Shown: positions 10,501-17,856 of the stretch, one piece after another
Position numbering within the stretch: the stretch's first letter is position 1
Layout of the letters: each line of letters opens with the position of its first letter
NCBI GenBank assembly: GCA_039105265.1
Contig: JAPFFF010000219.1
Location: 1 to 30,562, forward strand
Reading direction: 5' to 3'
Source of the DNA: Tritrichomonas musculus
Lineage: Eukaryota; Parabasalia; Tritrichomonadida; Tritrichomonadidae
DNA length: 30,562 bases
Notes under the pieces: generated by a model
Seen by the model: the letters and a program-made list of their open reading frames with translations, nothing else
What the model was told of the DNA's origin: nothing
The model's database searches: none
Translations under genes and position numbers: made by a program

Positions 10501-11456
10501 AAATTCCTGAACCTGTTGATTTGACCAATTATGTCTCCAAAGAGGGTGATTCAACGATAAATGGGAAATTAACAATATTAGATACAAATAATACAGAATC
10601 AGATTTAAAAATCTCGTTAATAGCAGGCATAGGTACAAATGAAAATGAAGCTGCTACTTTCGGTTTTATGACTGGTTTAGGTGTTTTAGGTGTTACAGGT
10701 TGTGCAAATATTATTGGTTGGGACGCAAATCATACCATTTTTCATAATAACGTTTTTATAACATATGGTGATTTAGAAATAGATGGTGTAGATGCAGATT
10801 GTTTAAAGGTATATCAAGGAAATCCAAATTTATATGAATCAAATATAGTTCTTGGTTTGGATTCAACAAAATGTTCTAAAATAATATATTATAATCAATA
10901 CAATACTGCCCGCTGGAAAGTAATTTTGAATGATTCAATAGCATTTTCTTATGAAGTTTCTCCATCAGGAAGACTATTCGAGATTTTTGGAAATTTAGAT
11001 GTCAAAGGAACTGTCAACAGTAGGGGTTCAAATACAATCACACATTATGCTCCAATTGAAGATATTATTGATGATTTTGAAATAGGAAAACCAGTATTTA
11101 TTACAGGAAAAGTTTATAAAAGGATTGATAATGAATGGATTGAATCAACCGAAAAAGATTCAACAGATTGTATTTGTTCAGTGAAAACGACAGGTACTTG
11201 GAAAGAATTTATTGGAATTTGTGTTCGAATTGACGAAGAAAATAATTCAATTACTTTTGCAAGTCATGGGGATTATTTGGTCAAAGTTGATGATTCATCA
11301 AGGTTTGAAATTGGTGATGAAATTTATATTGATGAAGATAATCAAATCAAAGTTCTTGATGAAAATACTCCAATAACATCAAAAATAAGACGTTTAACAA
11401 TTGGAATCATAACTGCAAAAATAAATGATAATATTGTTTGTGTATTCAAAGAGTAA
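7566..11456 (+). CDS. Giant fibre-like protein 2 (phage tail-fibre-like distal part)
   Basis: A 1296-residue protein, 27 bp downstream of its paralogue and in the same direction. Residues about 190-520 match the shared domain of fibre-like protein 1: LYLYKP, a W-rich block with LTWNGTKWVGDN, then NPFEYIIRQQFYEVYPNPN and SSKIITADNITTMR. A coiled coil (about 530-560) and a Gly/Ala-rich hydrophobic segment follow. Residues about 710-900 form a module found almost unchanged in the chimeric ORF at 13820-16678. Distal repeats with ALKSEIP recur (near 10291 and 10490), of the kind seen in phage tail fibres. The C-terminal 140 residues look like a compact beta-rich domain. An attachment-fibre role is inferred from architecture. 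It ends 20 bp before the TIR. Confidence 0.6.
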   Translation: MDETTTKFIGDIQFKVGDATRKASELLTLSDLDGYVQTGHLFNEVEGIPEFNIKNNNIQYESFESSTTTYHILKIVNIPEDFMNKVKEITVQTNIFKVVLRKNIIYDTNGNLVKEFFIYAKDGQVYSPMITKSANGCSINNSTNMGYINIAFDSGLDFNPYTLWMNGELSIMNEYITDSLQTLKTVKCSIIKADNALKLHKSDVLYLYKPTLTSEVQMDDKKYWLLQWNIDDNYNIPTGLEFKFNEYCFGNKWFLTWNGTKWVGDNIQGNINGKMKNALNKENEYGEDGTYIRIKRSERNIMLIKKPDDYSIDNLLHYMIHGGKCKVENKLKLKTGEIEDFSKYGLGYQTSNGGINIYGYDIEAIRCYKTNGTGSDLDINLVEEFYLDITLDGEIKANRFSMRPTGKIFDPKSDKKWYFIHGLLDSCEQVEYCYVSSTPNDSRNIKIYLFDEYVDPIDEVNWDPTTNPFEYIIRQQFYEVYPNPNAATTLYTDYNITSSKIITADNITTMRSDLNMVTNNVDVISYDVQEMNTTIESLKGRVSRTETVTQHLEEDVDNLRIVSWTALAFGVAGTVGSIGSIGMQLAPEGISFATGNGGGFLKRLFSRKSTKGLSDIVRNAINFMSGTVARSITKDITPIITWCEEEYKQLEELPYTDENDNPDTGTLTLSGAMDISNMFRESLKPAFKLLAEKVNELEAEFGYYPTLDEVVQKTDLVRDDIIDVVGKYVNSEVHLEAEDVITDGTIKVRFLVQKVSEYNDVDYEENIVIINITGGTINYQGTNDFPSCTMNDKTFVISNPNKHRVGGIQIKENTAKRRMEFTPNDLAYTCDIDALHKKIDTLHEQIEKNDTALATTLNEFPTVDEVNEALDELKNNMVNMDNLYTKEEADNKYRSKNDLNYGEEDQLALKSEIPLVVQSDETECDATAAVPSLACVTNTYQTIFESNLIDKKVDLLSKLLDSTYYKKTDCDEKFALKSEIPEPVDLTNYVSKEGDSTINGKLTILDTNNTESDLKISLIAGIGTNENEAATFGFMTGLGVLGVTGCANIIGWDANHTIFHNNVFITYGDLEIDGVDADCLKVYQGNPNLYESNIVLGLDSTKCSKIIYYNQYNTARWKVILNDSIAFSYEVSPSGRLFEIFGNLDVKGTVNSRGSNTITHYAPIEDIIDDFEIGKPVFITGKVYKRIDNEWIESTEKDSTDCICSVKTTGTWKEFIGICVRIDEENNSITFASHGDYLVKVDDSSRFEIGDEIYIDEDNQIKVLDENTPITSKIRRLTIGIITAKINDNIVCVFKE

Positions 11457-11475
11457 AAGTTCTATATCTCAATAT

Positions 11476-11699
11476 TTTTCGGGTGTAGAATTCAAAAAAC
11501 ACCATTAGAAATCTCAAAAACTACTTCATACCTTGGAAATGACATTGGTGGAATAGTGAAAGTAGAGAGTGTGTACTTACGATAGGTTTTCAGAGGGTAT
11601 TTGGCCGGGTAGCGAGGCCCAAGCGAAGGTGTACCTGAGCTTGGTGGCGAGCAGTGTAGGCTGGGGTGAAGAATGAATCCCAGCCTATACTATACTACT
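11476..11699 (-). repeat. Right TIR of element 1
   Basis: Read on the minus strand from 11699 it starts AGTAGTATAGTATAGG and runs through GCTCAGGTACACC, GGCCAAATACC and CCTATCGTAAGTA. The nested element's TIR at 13112 has the same order of blocks, starting AGTAGTTAAGTATAGG. The first part holds a small hairpin, TAGGCTGGG against CCCAGCCTA. Unlike the nested element's TIR, it carries no gene and only one copy of the GCCAAATACC...CTATCGTAAGTA block. Confidence 0.75.
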
Positions 11700-11862
11700 T
11701 CAGGTACACCTTCGCTTGGGCCTCGCTACCCGGCCAAATACCCTCTGAAAACCTATCGTAAGTACACACCCTCTACTTTCACTATTCTCCCAATGTCATT
11801 TCCAAGGTATGGAGTAGTTTTTGAGCTTTCTAATGGTGTTTTTTGAATTCTACACCCGAAAA
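11476..11862. repeat. TIR-TIR palindrome (163-bp arms) at element junction
   Basis: Arms 11476-11638 and 11700-11862 are inverted copies with few mismatches, separated by 61 bp that include a 9-bp-stem hairpin. The left arm belongs to the right TIR of element 1. The right arm is a TIR copy of element 2 that starts inside the repeat, so element 2 looks incomplete at its outer end. Such a structure could extrude as a cruciform. Confidence 0.85.
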
Positions 11863-12345
11863 TACGGTATTTCTTGTATAGGCACGACCTCGAAATATTG
11901 AGTTTTGATTGAGTTAATATTTTCTCTCAAATATTTTTATGCCAGAAGTATATTTTTTTCTCTCAAATATTTTGAAAAGATTTTATAAAAATATTCTTAA
12001 AAAGTTAACTAGACACCAAGATATTTTAATATTATTTTTCACTTTTTGAATATAAATTTTTATTATTTTATTATAAATTTTAATTAATTTTTCAAAATTT
12101 TAGTTCCACTTTTTGAATTTAAATTTTTGTTGTGCTCACAAAGGTACTCAAAGGTGCACAAAAGTACTCTTGTGCGCACAAATGAATTTCCAAAATTTTC
12201 ATCAAAATTGAGAAATAAAATTTTTTCCTTTAAAATTATAATATTTGTGAAAGAAAATTTTATTAATAAATTGATAGATAAAATTTTTTATTATTTTTAC
12301 AAGTTTATGGTTATAATTTATTAAAATTAATTTTTATAAAAAATG

Positions 12346-12410
12346 TCGGACTTTCTATTTTTCGAACCATGTAACTTTCCACCAAATTTTACCATTGAGC
12401 TATGACCCCA
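12346..12410 (-). other. tRNA-like sequence with A and B boxes and T-run
   Basis: On the minus strand, TAGCTCAATGGTAAA matches a Pol III A box (TRGCNNARNGG) and ATGGTTCGAAA matches the first part of a B box (GGTTCGANNCC), about 30 bp apart. A run of six T follows directly, as in Pol III terminators. I could not fold a good acceptor or T stem, so a decayed or tRNA-derived sequence is more likely than a working tRNA. Confidence 0.35.
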
Positions 12411-12538
12411 TACAAGAATATTTTTGGATGGTTTATTTTTAAAACTAAATTCTGAATATATTATTTGAGTTATTACAATATATTTCAATATTTATTTGGT
12501 TTTATATTTATTCAAAATCGAGTTTCCATCTTTGTCTA

Positions 12539-12609
12539 TGCGTGTGTCGTAATGGTTAAACTCCCTACCTAACATCCTAGGTTCGACATATATCCGGAAC
12601 GCATTTTTT
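12539..12609 (+). other. Second tRNA-like sequence with B box and T-run
   Basis: GTCGTAATGGTTAAAC resembles an A box and CTAGGTTCGACAT contains the B-box core GGTTCGA. TGCGT at 12539 can pair with ACGCA at 12599-12603, and TTTTTT follows directly. Internal stems are weak, and the total of about 65 bases is short for a tRNA. It is divergent from the tRNA-like sequence 130 bp away. A pseudogene or tRNA-derived Pol III unit is the best reading. Confidence 0.35.
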
Positions 12610-12889
12610 CTGAGTTATGAGAAAGAGTGGACTTTGAGTGAAATCTGTGAAAACTTGGATTTGTGGCCAAGTTGTGAGTTGTTCGTTAACAATTATTCCG
12701 CAAACAAAAAACTTATTGAGTTAAGTTTCCATCTTCCTGATCGAGGCCATTAACTTCCCCTAGTTAACGGACGGCTCCTTTCAATAAGGATTTCATTTGG
12801 AGTAGATCTCTTTTATAAGTAATTCAGAAAAAGGCCTCTCAGGGTTGGTTTTTGCACTTCTGTTTTTATTTTTTAATATTTTTGTAAAA

Positions 12890-13111
12890 ATGTATCCAAC
12901 ACTTAATCCCGCAGAAGAAACAACACCTATACCAATTGAATATGCTTACTTTTTAGAAGATGGAGAACAAGACCCAAGCAAACCTAATCGATATTACTTT
13001 AATTTTCCTCAAGAATGGTGTACTTCGAATAGAGGGGAATCAATTGTAGGCGTAAGAAGTATTTATTTAATGGCTCGAAGAAGAAAATTAGAATTTGATT
13101 TTAGCATTCGA
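12890..13111 (+). pseudogene. Structural gene of element 2, 5' part, interrupted by element 3
   Basis: The first ATG at 12890 opens a frame whose protein starts MYPTLNPAEE and closely matches residues 1-74 of the complete relative at 19822-21138. Shared blocks include PNRYYFNFPQEWCTSNRGES and IVGV. The match stops where element 3 begins at 13112; the corresponding 3' part lies beyond that element at 23145. The family is of unknown function but sits at the head of the integrase-ATPase-capsid gene series, so a virion component is likely (inference). Confidence 0.8.
13107..13111. repeat. Target-site duplication TTCGA, left copy
   Basis: TTCGA lies directly outside the left TIR end (AGTAGTTAAG, from 13112) and again directly outside the right TIR end at 23145-23149. 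Five to six base target duplications are typical of Polinton integration by the retroviral-type integrase. Confidence 0.85.
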
Positions 13112-13795
13112 AGTAGTTAAGTATAGGCGGTGTCTCATACTTCGCCACCGCCTACACGCTTCGCCACCAAGCTCAGGTACACCCTCGCTTGGGCCTCAGC
13201 TTCCGGCCAAATACCTACTGAAAAACCTATCGTAAGTATACCCTATCTACATTAGCTAATTTCCCACCCCCGTCCCTCAAGTTCAAGTACATTGTCGTTT
13301 TTCAATATTTCTATTAATTTTTTATACAACACTATACAAATGACCATACCATCAGATTTAAAGATTATGACCCAATATAAACAGTTTACTCTAAGAAATC
13401 CTATTTATACTTCTCGTGAAACCCAACAAGTTTATGATTCCTTTAAAGACATCAGGACATGTGATTCTAATGGATATGTTATAATTGAGGTTTTGGACGA
13501 AAGAAACAAATTTAGTGGTTTTAGATATGCTAAATTTAGACGTGCAGCTGTTTTGAAATACAATAATGATTATGATCGGGAAAGAGAAAAAGATGCACCA
13601 CGATATAGAAAGTTTGATGAGCACCATAAGATATTTGAGTAAAAAGTGTTAGTATTATTTTGTTTGCCAAATACCCTCTGAAAACCTATCGTAAGTACAC
13701 ATTCTCTATTTTCACTATTCCACCAATGTCATTTCCAAGGTATGGAGTAGTTTTTGAGCTTTCTAATGGTGTTTTTTGAATTCTACACCCGAAAA
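13112..13795 (+). repeat. Left TIR of element 3 (684 bp)
   Basis: This is an inverted copy of 22461-23144, nearly perfect by eye. The outer 130 bp contain a hairpin-prone GC-rich stretch (GGCGGTG with CACCGCC). The block GCCAAATACC...CTATCGTAAGTA occurs twice, at 13206-13239 and 13676-13708, bracketing a 100-codon gene. The inner copy is the one most like the gene-free TIR at 11476-11699. Confidence 0.9.
13340..13642 (+). CDS. TIR-borne small protein, left copy
   Basis: A 100-residue protein beginning MTIPSDLKIMTQYKQ, chosen at the first ATG; a TTG start 16 codons upstream is less likely. It is strongly charged, with the C-terminal half rich in Arg, Lys, Asp and Glu (DREREKDAPRYRKFDEHHK), and has no signal peptide or membrane segment. 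It is identical to the copy at 22614-22916 because both lie in the TIRs. I do not recognise a family. The intact frame and a stop followed by AAA, similar to the trichomonad UAAA polyadenylation signal, favour a real gene. A nucleic-acid or TIR-linked role is speculation. Confidence 0.55.
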   Translation: MTIPSDLKIMTQYKQFTLRNPIYTSRETQQVYDSFKDIRTCDSNGYVIIEVLDERNKFSGFRYAKFRRAAVLKYNNDYDREREKDAPRYRKFDEHHKIFE

Positions 13796-13819
13796 AAATA
13801 TCTATCAACTTTTTGTATT

Positions 13820-16678
13820 TTACTGTAATGAATGTATTACATTCTTAGTGTTATCTGCAGTTAAGATACCATTTGATGTAAAGAATGACGAGTTAATCAA
13901 TATGTAATTAGCTGTTGCATTGATCACGAAATTGCTGTTAACATCTAATGGAAATTCAATATTGTTTAACCAGATCTTAGTTGGTTCACATTGATATTCA
14001 CTCGTAGGCGTATTATTAACGTTGAATGATATACTGATTTTGATTTCGTTTACACTGGTAACATTATCTCTGGTTTCATTATAAGTCAAATAGAGTGTTC
14101 CCTCATATGCATCAAGTTGTTTTTCGAATTGATAACGAATGCTTGTACTATTTGGTACGCTGAATGTGTACTTAATTAGTGTTAATTTATTCACTAACGC
14201 ATCTAACCTAGCTTTTAATGATTCGTTCTCATGTTGTAGATTTGATATCTGACTGTTCATTGTTACGATTTTAGTAACATTATCACCTACTAACTTGGCT
14301 AGATCTTGATGAGATTTAATATAATTATTTAATTTTGTCTTCAGTTCATCATTTTCACTTTTTAATGCATAATTGGTCAAATCAACAGGTTCAGGGATTT
14401 CACTTTTCAATGCTATTTGATCTTGCTTCAATATTTTTTCCGCTAATATTAATTTGGTATCAAAAGAGTCTTCCCCGTTATCGATATAAAAGCACAGACC
14501 ATTACTATCACTTTTATAATAAGTTAAGTAATAGGTTGTTCCATCAATTTCAACATCGACATTAACATCTCCATCTGCAGTAATAACACCATTATAATCA
14601 AACAAATAATCAAACTCTTTTACAAAGCCATCGTTATTTGATATTGTTCCAACAAGGCGAATTCCCCTAGTCAATGTTATTTTGACTTCCCACGTTCCGG
14701 AACTATCTTGGACATTTTCAAAAGGCACTTCAATAGATTCTTTGTATATCAAATCATTTTTGCTTCGATATTTATTATCCGCTTCCTCTTTTGTATACAG
14801 GTTATCCATATTAACCATATTATTTTTTAATTCATCTAATGCTTCATTTACTTCATCAACAGTTGGGAATTCATTTAAAGTCGTAGCTAGAGCTGTATCA
14901 TTCTTTTCTATCTGCTCATGTAATGTATCTATCTTCTTATGTAAAGCATCTATATCACAAGTATATGCTAAATCATTTGTAGTAAATTCCATTCTTCTTT
15001 TTGCTGTATTCTCTTTGATGCTGATTCCACCAACCCTATGTTTATTTGGGTTTGATATAACAAATGTTTTGTCATTCATAGTGCAGCTAGGAAAATCAGT
15101 TGTTCCTTGGTAATTAATTGTTCCACCAGTAATATTAATAGTAACTATATTCTCTTCATAATCAACATCATTGTATTCACTAACTTTTTGCACCAAAAAT
15201 CGTGCTTTGATTGTTCCATCTGTTATAACATCTTCTGCTTCCAAATGGACCTCGCCATTAACATATTTACCAACAACATCTATTATGTCATCTCTAACCA
15301 AATCTGTTGATGACACACTCTTCTCTACAGTAGTCGCAATAAAGAAACTTGTTCGGTCATCAGGATAATTTCCAATAGAGCGTGCGTATGGTTGGTCATT
15401 GGTTAATGATGCAACAACTTCTTTATTAAATCCACTCTGTCCTCCATTCATGTTCATTGCGTTCTGACAATATTCAAGGAACTCTGGGTATTCAACAGTT
15501 GTACCAAATGGCTTTGCAGGAATGTTTCCATATCCTCCACAGTTTAATTGGAATAACTTAAATTGTGGATTCCTAAATACTGTATGGTGGGTATGCTTTT
15601 CTGGAAATAGACAAAATATGGAATCAACAAAACGTGGAGTAATGGTGCAGGTGGATTTACAATTCGGATTCTTTAATGGAGCAGTAGTAGTATAGACAGA
15701 AAGTGTTTGGGTTGGAAATGTTAGTGGATGAGTTGGGTCAGCATATCTTTGTACTAGACTGGAATAAATATTATCTTCTATACCAAAACAAGGAATAATA
15801 GATGAACACTCAGTAACTTTATATTCAGTGACTTGAAATGTTCTGTCTTTTGCTGTTAGTACTTTATTAGTTAAACCTGTATACATAATAATTGGTTCTT
15901 TAATGGGTGTAAATTCATTTGTGATGATTGGTAATGTGTAAGTTGAATTAACGACATTATTATGTTCGAACGCTTTTCCTGGACCCATTGGACAACATAC
16001 CATACCTTCACATGAAAAGAATAATCGGAGTTCAATCTTGCCTGCAAATGCTGGAAGGTATTTAATATTTGATAATGGTAAGAACCTTCTTAAATCAATC
16101 TTTAGGTGAATTTTATATGTTTTGTCTTTCCATCCTTCGGCCCAATCAACAATAAATCCTGTTCTGCTGCCAGAATTACCATTCCATATATCTTTATGTC
16201 TTGCCTTTGAATATACATCTGCTCTCTTTGTTGTTTCATTCGCACAACATGCAGTTAGAAATGATTCTTCGCAACCAAAGTTCTGGGTATATATCGTTAT
16301 TCCGTTAGCTACTATTTCATATTTCTCAACAGCATCTCTAGCATCCTTGAAACCAAACCATACTCTGTTGAATTGATATTCACCATCAATTGTTGCTTTA
16401 ACTTCTTGTTCTGCCATTTCTTTAATCTTTACCTCCATGTCAGCTCTAATAAATCCATTATATATGTCTGCTGTATTGTTTGTGTTAGGTGATATAATTG
16501 CACTTGTATATGAGCCTTGAGGTATTGGAGGCGATGGAGAATATGATGTTTGTGGACTAATTGTGTATTGCTTGTTGGTATCTGATAAGGCTATACAATT
16601 ATCAACAATATCAAAATAGCTAGCAATTTGGGTACATGTTTCAGCTGACGTCCTTAGTTCAATTTCTGGATTTAACAT
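13820..16678 (-). CDS. Chimeric ORF: major-capsid-like first half, fibre-like second half
   Basis: A 952-residue frame from the first ATG (MLNPEIEL). The first roughly 460 residues match the major capsid protein at 27334-28947, including IDLRRFLPLSNIKYLPAF and the Cys-rich FFSCEGMVCCP segment. The rest is fibre-like. About 195 residues nearly identical to residues 710-900 of fibre-like protein 2 (start TDLVRDDIIDVVGKY) are followed by distinct distal sequence, an ALKSEIPEPVDLTNY repeat shared with that protein, a coiled coil and a beta-rich C-terminus. The order of its parts is as if the capsid and fibre genes of a full-length Polinton had become neighbours. Whether the product is made or folds is unknown. 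It ends 25 bp from the inner edge of the left TIR. Confidence 0.8.
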   Translation of the reverse strand: MLNPEIELRTSAETCTQIASYFDIVDNCIALSDTNKQYTISPQTSYSPSPPIPQGSYTSAIISPNTNNTADIYNGFIRADMEVKIKEMAEQEVKATIDGEYQFNRVWFGFKDARDAVEKYEIVANGITIYTQNFGCEESFLTACCANETTKRADVYSKARHKDIWNGNSGSRTGFIVDWAEGWKDKTYKIHLKIDLRRFLPLSNIKYLPAFAGKIELRLFFSCEGMVCCPMGPGKAFEHNNVVNSTYTLPIITNEFTPIKEPIIMYTGLTNKVLTAKDRTFQVTEYKVTECSSIIPCFGIEDNIYSSLVQRYADPTHPLTFPTQTLSVYTTTAPLKNPNCKSTCTITPRFVDSIFCLFPEKHTHHTVFRNPQFKLFQLNCGGYGNIPAKPFGTTVEYPEFLEYCQNAMNMNGGQSGFNKEVVASLTNDQPYARSIGNYPDDRTSFFIATTVEKSVSSTDLVRDDIIDVVGKYVNGEVHLEAEDVITDGTIKARFLVQKVSEYNDVDYEENIVTINITGGTINYQGTTDFPSCTMNDKTFVISNPNKHRVGGISIKENTAKRRMEFTTNDLAYTCDIDALHKKIDTLHEQIEKNDTALATTLNEFPTVDEVNEALDELKNNMVNMDNLYTKEEADNKYRSKNDLIYKESIEVPFENVQDSSGTWEVKITLTRGIRLVGTISNNDGFVKEFDYLFDYNGVITADGDVNVDVEIDGTTYYLTYYKSDSNGLCFYIDNGEDSFDTKLILAEKILKQDQIALKSEIPEPVDLTNYALKSENDELKTKLNNYIKSHQDLAKLVGDNVTKIVTMNSQISNLQHENESLKARLDALVNKLTLIKYTFSVPNSTSIRYQFEKQLDAYEGTLYLTYNETRDNVTSVNEIKISISFNVNNTPTSEYQCEPTKIWLNNIEFPLDVNSNFVINATANYILINSSFFTSNGILTADNTKNVIHSLQ

Positions 16679-16709
16679 ATTTTCTTTTGAGAAAAATAAC
16701 AAAAGCAAA

Positions 16710-17276
16710 TTAAATCATATCAGAGAAAATATTATTTCGTCTTCTACGAATAGGTTGAGGTGGGATTACTGGTATTGGTTCCTCTTCTGATTCGTCTTCT
16801 ATTTGATTTGGTTCTTGGCTCAAGGCGTTTATGTATTGTGGCTGAGTAAACTGTGGATAATATGGTTTTCTCATTTGTTTTTGTATTACATCTTTTATCA
16901 TTTTCTTCTGTTCTTTCTTAGCCCTTTCGTTTTTAAACTCTTCGCCTAATAGCTTTAATTGGTTTAGTATTTCTATATTTATTGTTGGGTCATATACTTG
17001 TTTTGGTTGTTCTTCAATTATTGGTTTTTTGGGTTTTGGTATTTCTTTTACCGGTTCCTCAGGTGGGTCGGAATTCTGACCAACAACTTTTTCTTCAATC
17101 GTTTCTGTTTTAGTTAATGGTTCAGGTGGTGGTTTTGTTAATGGTTGCTCTCTTCTTTTTACTATATATTTGTTTTCTTTTTTGGTAGGAAGCACATCCC
17201 AATCAGGGTCCTCACGACCATTAAGCCAGTTCTGTATTACTTGTAATCTTTTTGATCCTGTCAAATGCTTAGACAT
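16710..17276 (-). CDS. Proline-rich protein upstream of capsid gene (element 3 copy)
   Basis: A 188-residue protein. The N-terminal 50 residues form a conserved basic, helical module (KRLQVIQNWLNG, DPDWDVLPTKKENKYIVKRR). The middle is a Pro/Glu/Lys-rich disordered stretch (about 52-95). A Lys/Glu-rich helix follows (about 98-135), then a Gln/Pro/Tyr segment, an acidic patch and an Arg-rich end (RRRRNNIFSDMI). No enzyme motif is seen. Its place directly before the capsid gene and its disordered, charged make-up suggest a scaffold or minor virion protein (inference). The product is nearly identical to its counterpart at 26748-27302. Confidence 0.65.
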   Translation of the reverse strand: MSKHLTGSKRLQVIQNWLNGREDPDWDVLPTKKENKYIVKRREQPLTKPPPEPLTKTETIEEKVVGQNSDPPEEPVKEIPKPKKPIIEEQPKQVYDPTINIEILNQLKLLGEEFKNERAKKEQKKMIKDVIQKQMRKPYYPQFTQPQYINALSQEPNQIEDESEEEPIPVIPPQPIRRRRNNIFSDMI

Positions 17277-17308
17277 TTAATTGATAAAAAAAATCATTTT
17301 ATTGAGTT

Positions 17309-17839
17309 TTATTGAGTTTTCTTTGTTTTTCTTGATTTCTTTCTCTTTCTTTTATTCAATTTCGCTATATGTGCTTCTGCTTCGTCCACATATTTACTTC
17401 TGTTCTGATATATTTTATAAGCAGCTGGCTTTCTCGAATAATGAATGCGTGGAAAATCTGCATACATTACATTACTACCTAACGGATTAGGTTGTCTTTC
17501 TGCTATATTCTTTTCTAATGCTGCCTTTACTTCTCCTTCTTTTATTCCACTTGCTATTGTTGTCAATCCTTTACCTATACCTATTGCTGCTGGATTACCC
17601 GTTATTGTTCCAAAAGCTTGTGTTGCTCCTCCTACGGTATTTAGTACCGGTATCTTATTCTTCCAAACCCACTTGCCAGCTTTCCCAACTGCACTATCAC
17701 CAATGAATTTACTTACTTTCCCAAAACCAGATTTTACAGAATTCCATGCATTATTTATAAATTTCCCAAAAGTACTACCACCAGAATCTGGTGTAGTAGA
17801 TTGAATATATTTTCCAGAATCGATTGTTCCTGAAGGCAT
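17309..17839 (-). CDS. Small glycine-rich, basic-tailed virion-type protein (element 3 copy)
   Basis: A 176-residue protein. An amphipathic stretch near residues 20-60 (NAWNSVKSGFGKVSKFIG) is followed by a Gly/Ala-rich, glycine-zipper-like hydrophobic segment (about 65-105), then an RIHYSRKPAAYKIYQNRSKY block and a very basic tail (KRKRKKSRKTKK). This combination of membrane-active-like helix and nucleic-acid-binding tail recalls minor core or membrane-lytic virion proteins such as adenovirus pVI/pX by character, not by alignment. The N-terminal half differs from the counterpart at 26213-26716, while the C-terminal half is almost identical. It lies 17 bp after the ATPase gene. Confidence 0.6.
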   Translation of the reverse strand: MPSGTIDSGKYIQSTTPDSGGSTFGKFINNAWNSVKSGFGKVSKFIGDSAVGKAGKWVWKNKIPVLNTVGGATQAFGTITGNPAAIGIGKGLTTIASGIKEGEVKAALEKNIAERQPNPLGSNVMYADFPRIHYSRKPAAYKIYQNRSKYVDEAEAHIAKLNKRKRKKSRKTKKTQ

Positions 17840-17856
17840 TTAATTTACAAATAAAA

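Larger units (their letters stand above)
1..11699 (+). mobile_element. Polinton/Maverick element 1, right-hand part
   Basis: Right part of a Polinton that continues past the left edge. Inward from its right terminus at 11699 it holds a TIR, two large fibre-like genes, a candidate minor capsid gene, a GIY-YIG nuclease gene and the start of PolB on the minus strand. The terminus ends ...TATACTACT, matching the AG...CT ends usual in Polintons and closely resembling the ends of the nested element at 13112-23144. The left TIR and target duplication are outside the window, so completeness cannot be judged. Genes seen here have long open frames, which suggests a fairly young copy. Confidence 0.8.
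11863..12889. other. AT-rich non-coding region between TIR and first gene of element 2
   Basis: No convincing gene. From 11863 to about 11990 it continues the TIR homology, matching on the other strand the region just inside the nested element's right TIR (22140-22460), including TATGCCAGAAGTATA and TTTTCTCTCAAATATTT blocks. From 11990 to 12340 it is very AT-rich, with a small cluster at 12131-12183 of repeated CACAAA/GTACTC words. Two tRNA-like sequences lie at about 12346-12410 and 12539-12609. Nothing recognisable was found in 12610-12889. Confidence 0.6.

Noticed and set aside
12127-12324. A 65-codon open frame in the AT-rich region
   Set aside because: No ATG start, AT-driven composition, no relative at the matching place in element 3.
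13112-13795. Long terminal repeats of a retroelement
   Set aside because: The two copies are inverted, not direct, and no reverse transcriptase is visible between them; the gene content is that of a Polinton.
14682-15310. Plus-strand frames opposite the chimeric ORF, with relatives opposite fibre-like gene 2
   Set aside because: They recur only because the coding sequence on the other strand is conserved; their proteins are low-complexity shadows.
17297-17320. Terminator-like repeat TATTGAGTTTTATTGAGTTTTC after the small basic gene
   Set aside because: A short direct repeat at the gene end, present in both copies, without a stem; not enough to call a terminator.
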